A stretch of DNA of 11,933 nt from DATAYA01 sp036272815. GTDB lineage: Bacteria; Pseudomonadota; Alphaproteobacteria; Acetobacterales; Acetobacteraceae. The notes under the pieces are model-generated. The model was not told the DNA's origin and searched no databases. It saw only the letters and a program-made list of their open reading frames with translations. The DNA lies in the NCBI GenBank assembly GCA_036272815.1, contig DATAYA010000326.1, forward strand, positions 1 to 11,933. The letters run 5' to 3'. The translations under genes and the position numbers were made by a program. Positions 8,511-11,933 of this stretch are shown here, one piece after another (the stretch's first letter is position 1; every line of letters begins with the position of its first letter).

Positions 8511-8553
8511 CGCGCGCAGAGGCGGCACGCCGCAACCAACCACACGGTGAGCG

Positions 8554-11500
8554 ATGGACGGCGCCCCCGATTTCGTCCCGGATTTCGCGTTCGACGAGGG
8601 CTTCTACGTCAGTCACCACGCCGACCTCGCGGCGATGGTGGCGGGCGGCGGCAGGTTCGACGCGCGCCGGCATTTCGCCGACCACGGCATCGCGGAGGGC
8701 CGCGCGGCCTCGGTCTATTTCGACATCGCCTATGTCCAGGCCCGGCTGCGGCGCTTCGAGGAGATCGAGGTCGAGCGCGCCGGCGTCATGGCGGCGTTCT
8801 TCGCGCTGCCGCCGGAGCGGCGCTTCGTGCCGAACCGCTGGTTCAACCCGTGGCTGCTGCGCCGCCGCCACGGTGCGCAGCATCCCTCGCTCATCACGAT
8901 GGACGACTATGCCGCCTTCGCCTTCTACGCCGAGCACGGCGGCGCCGAGCGGCTCTCGCCGAACGGCCTGTTCGACGAGGCGCGCTATTGCGGCCGCCAC
9001 GCCGCCGTGGCCGAGGCGGTCGCCGAGGGCCGCTTCCGGTCCGGCTTCCACCATTTCGTCTCGCTCGGCTGGTCGAAGGGCTGCGAGAACCTGCCGGATT
9101 TCGGCGCCGGGCTGATCGCGCCCGACGCTGTGGGTGCGGCCGAGCGCGACTGCGTGCTGCACGTCCCGAGCGACCCGGGCCGCGACCTGGGCCGCGTCGT
9201 GTGGTGGTTCGATGCGGCGTTCTATCTGGCGACCAACCCGGCGGCGCATGCGCTGGTCCGGCGCGGCGCGGTGCGATCGGGGCTGGAGCATTTCCTCGCC
9301 CTCGGGCTGGCCGAGCGGCGGGTGCCGCATCCGGCGATCGCGGATCTGGTCGCCGGCGACTCGGACGCGTTCTTCGCGGCACTGCGCGCCCGCGCGCCCG
9401 GCCGGCGTGCGCCGCCGCTGCCGCTGCCGCTCGGGGCGGCATCGGCGCTGGCGCGGCGCATCGGCGCGCGCGGCGAGGTCACGGATGCGCGTGCGATCCC
9501 CGATGCGATCTGGCCGCTCGTGACGCCGCCCGCGATCGGCGGCCGCTTCGATGCGGCGCGATACCTCGCGGTCAATCCCGACCTCGCCGCGGAGCATGCG
9601 TCGGGGCACCTCGACGATCCGGCGCGGCACTGGCGCGAGAGAGGCATCGCGACGCAGCGCTGGGCGCCGGGCAGCGACGTGTTCGCCGACCGCACGCTCG
9701 GGCTGGAGGACCTCGTCGGCGGCGAGCGGGGCGTCAACTTCTTCGGCCCGCTCAGCCTCGACAACGGCCTCGGCGCCGCCGCGCGCGGCACCCGCGACGC
9801 GCTGCTGCGCGCCGGGATCGGCGTCGATGCGTACGACATCTCCGGCTTCGTCCGGCCCGGCGCCGGGTTCGACCTGTTCGGACCCGAGGACCTTCGCTCC
9901 GCGTTCAACCTGATCTTCCTCAATCCCGACCAGGCGCTGCCCTTGGTCGCGCGCTACGGCACGGAGATGTTCGACCGCCGCGCCACGATCGGCTTCTGGG
10001 TCTGGGAACTGCCGACGCCGCGGCCGGAATGGCGGGCCGCGATCGGCGGCTTCGACCTGATCGTGGCCCCGAGCCGCTATTGCGCCGATGCCTTCGCGAC
10101 TGCGACCGGGCGCGCGATCGAGACCATCCCCTACGTCGTCGACCGCGCCGCCCTGCACGCCGCGCGCGACGCCTATGCCGGCCACCCCGCGATCGACCGG
10201 CTGATCGCGGCACGCGACGCCGGACGGCGGATCGTGCTGTTCGTGATGGACGCGTCCTCCTACACCGCGCGCAAGGGCGTCGATGTGTTCGAGGCGATCG
10301 CATCGGCGTTCGAGCGGCAATATCCCGGCCGCGCCACCTTCGTACTCAAGACCCATTCGCGCGACCGCTCGCGGCCGTTCCCGACCCTTGAGCCGTCGAT
10401 CGTGGTGATCGACGAGCTGCTCGACTGGCCGGCGCTCTGCAAGCTCAAGTCGATCGCCGACGTGCTGCTCTCGCCGCATCGCAGCGAGGGGTTCGGGCTC
10501 AACATCTTCGAGGCGATCCTGCTCGGTGTGCCGGCTTTCTGCTCGCGCCATGCCGGTGCGACCGATCTGCTCGGCGCGGAGTATCCGTATTTCCTGGACG
10601 GCACGCTCGCGGAGGTCGGCGCCGATCTCGGCCCCTATCGTCGCGGCGCGATCTGGTTCGAACCCGATCCCGCCGCCGCCGTCGCCGCACTTGCGCGCCA
10701 TCTCGACGCACCCGGGACGGGTCGCGAAACCTTCGAGGCGATCGCCGAGCGGCTCGCGGTCACGCTCTCCCCCGATGCTGTCGGCGCCCGTCTCGCCGCG
10801 ATGCTGCGCGAACGGCTCGGCTTCGGCCACGACCTCTCGCCCGCGGTCGCGACGCTGCGCGCGCGGCGGCCGGAGGGTTTCGAGATCGGACCCTCCCCGG
10901 TCGCCGAGGCACAACCGGCGGGCGCGCGCGCGGCGCTGGCCGCCGCCATCTCGCCCGACTTCTCGATCGTCACGCCGACCTTCAACACCGATCCCGAATG
11001 GCTCGCCGAACTGCACGCCGATCTCTGCGCGCAGACCGACCCGTCATGGGAGTGGTGCATCAACGACGACGGCTCGACCGACCCGCGCACCCGCGCCGCA
11101 CTGGTCGACCTGCGTGCGCGGGACGCGCGCATCCGGGTGCGCTTCGCGCCCGAGAACCTCGGCATCGCGCGCGCCACCAATGCAGCGGTCGGGCTGTCCA
11201 GCGGCACGCATCTGGTGATGATCGATCACGACGACCGCGTGGCCCCCGACCTGCTCGCGCAGTACCGTGCCGCGATCGCGGCGGCGCCCGAACCCGCGCT
11301 GCTCTATTGCGACGAGGACAAGCTCTATCCCGGCGGCGAGCGCCGCGCGCATTTCTACAAGCCGGATTTCAGTCCCGAATACCTGATGAGCGCGATGTAT
11401 GTGCTGCATTGCCTCTGCGTCCCGAAATCCCTCTTTTTGTCCCTCGGCGGTTATCGGTCGGAATACGACGGGGCACAGGACCATGATTTCGTGCTGCGGC

Positions 11501-11933
11501 TTGTCGCTCGCGGGACGGCAGTGCGGCATGTGGACAGACTGCTCTACCATTGGCGCGCGATCGAGGGCTCGGCGGCTGCGTCAAGTTCCGCGAAATCCTA
11601 CGCGATCGACGTCGGACGCCGCGCGGTCGCGGATCACGCCATCCGCATCGGCCTCGACGCGACCGTGGAGCACGGGCTCGCTCCCGGCACGTACCGCGTC
11701 CGCCCGCGCATCCGGCCCGGTCGGGTCTCGCTCAACATCCTGACCGGCTGTGCCGCGGGACGCATCGGCGAGCGCCGCGAGGTCTATGTCGAGAACTTCA
11801 TCCGTTCGATCGTGCGCCACGACACCGGGATCGACTACGAAATCCGCGTCATCGTCGATGCCGGGGCGGAGGATGCCGCGGCGGCGCTGCCGCTGCTCGA
11901 CGAGCGCGTCTCGCTGGTGCCGTACGATCGCGG
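8554..11933 (+). CDS. Multidomain glycosyltransferase: repeats, GT4, GT2, second GT2-like (3' partial)
   Basis: The frame is open from ATG 8554 to the window end: 1126 codons read and the gene continues. Residues 10-370 hold FD..FY/YL..NPD..H...G-type units, clearest at 13, 140, 219 (FDAAFYLATNP) and 332 (FDAARYLAVNPDL), a module common in bacterial glycan synthesis proteins. Residues 393-770 are a GT4 domain: GVNFFGPLSLDNGLGAAARG, YTARKGVDVFE, and HRSEGFGLNIFEAI with Glu645/Glu653. Residues 803-1015 are a GT2 domain: FSIVTPTFN, NDDGSTD (Asp838/839), IDHDD (Asp891-Asp894), CDEDK, and DGAQDHDFVLR as the catalytic-base region. From 1058, VSLNILT...YVENFIRSIV...YEIRVIVD looks like the start of another GT2 fold with a degenerate first motif. 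GGTGA (8546-8550) is the ribosome site. It likely assembles a surface polysaccharide or glycoprotein glycan with its divergent partner. Donor sugars cannot be told. Confidence 0.88.
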   Translation, partial: MDGAPDFVPDFAFDEGFYVSHHADLAAMVAGGGRFDARRHFADHGIAEGRAASVYFDIAYVQARLRRFEEIEVERAGVMAAFFALPPERRFVPNRWFNPWLLRRRHGAQHPSLITMDDYAAFAFYAEHGGAERLSPNGLFDEARYCGRHAAVAEAVAEGRFRSGFHHFVSLGWSKGCENLPDFGAGLIAPDAVGAAERDCVLHVPSDPGRDLGRVVWWFDAAFYLATNPAAHALVRRGAVRSGLEHFLALGLAERRVPHPAIADLVAGDSDAFFAALRARAPGRRAPPLPLPLGAASALARRIGARGEVTDARAIPDAIWPLVTPPAIGGRFDAARYLAVNPDLAAEHASGHLDDPARHWRERGIATQRWAPGSDVFADRTLGLEDLVGGERGVNFFGPLSLDNGLGAAARGTRDALLRAGIGVDAYDISGFVRPGAGFDLFGPEDLRSAFNLIFLNPDQALPLVARYGTEMFDRRATIGFWVWELPTPRPEWRAAIGGFDLIVAPSRYCADAFATATGRAIETIPYVVDRAALHAARDAYAGHPAIDRLIAARDAGRRIVLFVMDASSYTARKGVDVFEAIASAFERQYPGRATFVLKTHSRDRSRPFPTLEPSIVVIDELLDWPALCKLKSIADVLLSPHRSEGFGLNIFEAILLGVPAFCSRHAGATDLLGAEYPYFLDGTLAEVGADLGPYRRGAIWFEPDPAAAVAALARHLDAPGTGRETFEAIAERLAVTLSPDAVGARLAAMLRERLGFGHDLSPAVATLRARRPEGFEIGPSPVAEAQPAGARAALAAAISPDFSIVTPTFNTDPEWLAELHADLCAQTDPSWEWCINDDGSTDPRTRAALVDLRARDARIRVRFAPENLGIARATNAAVGLSSGTHLVMIDHDDRVAPDLLAQYRAAIAAAPEPALLYCDEDKLYPGGERRAHFYKPDFSPEYLMSAMYVLHCLCVPKSLFLSLGGYRSEYDGAQDHDFVLRLVARGTAVRHVDRLLYHWRAIEGSAAASSSAKSYAIDVGRRAVADHAIRIGLDATVEHGLAPGTYRVRPRIRPGRVSLNILTGCAAGRIGERREVYVENFIRSIVRHDTGIDYEIRVIVDAGAEDAAAALPLLDERVSLVPYDR

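Noticed and set aside
8412..8543. GTG-initiated N-terminal extension of the minus-strand glycosyltransferase
   Set aside because: The extra 44 residues are Ala/Pro/Arg-rich, cover the divergent promoter region and precede the natural start of the GT-A domain.
7945..11016. A minus-strand open frame of 1023 codons opposite the plus-strand glycosyltransferase
   Set aside because: It has Arg/Ala/Glu-rich composition with no domain, and it is antisense to a well-supported gene.

Overview
The window is high-GC DNA with codons ending mostly in G or C. It resembles an alphaproteobacterium, most plausibly Rhodospirillales/Acetobacteraceae. That placement rests on base composition, a REP-like palindrome of a type I recall as common in alphaproteobacteria, and the look of the proteins; no phylogenetic marker was compared. 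I see no rRNA, tRNA, CRISPR array, insertion sequence or phage gene.

Left part (1-1465). This stretch looks less GC-rich and more weakly codon-biased than the rest. It holds a probable broken short-chain dehydrogenase remnant (1-188, minus). Next comes an intact alpha/beta hydrolase of the epoxide hydrolase/dehalogenase type (300-1172, plus), with a leader hairpin just before its ribosome binding site. A 293-base gap follows, carrying a compound palindromic element at 1335-1403.

Middle part (1466-4919). The housekeeping genes ndk (nucleoside diphosphate kinase, minus) and glmS (glucosamine-6-phosphate synthase, minus, with a good promoter candidate) flank a small head-to-head pair. The pair is a GspG-type type II secretion pseudopilin (minus) and an IagB/VirB1-like lytic transglycosylase (plus). 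Their best start codons interlock in one CATG. The pair plausibly supplies a pilus-like fibre subunit and a peptidoglycan-opening enzyme, but no other secretion gene is present.

Right part (5121-11933). Two giant, divergently transcribed multidomain glycosyltransferases are separated by a 142-base region. The minus-strand protein (1096 aa) has a GT-A-like domain, a stretch of repeated Trp-containing helical units, and a GT4 domain. The plus-strand protein (at least 1126 aa, cut by the window end) has FD..Y-type repeats, a GT4 domain, a GT2 domain and the start of a second GT2-like domain. This is probably part of a cluster building a surface polysaccharide or glycosylating a surface protein. 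glmS nearby makes glucosamine-6-phosphate, precursor of UDP-GlcNAc, but its own promoter candidate suggests it is not simply part of the cluster. The most unusual content is this pair of modular glycosyltransferases and the isolated pseudopilin/transglycosylase pair; nothing here can be called a wholly new system from sequence alone.
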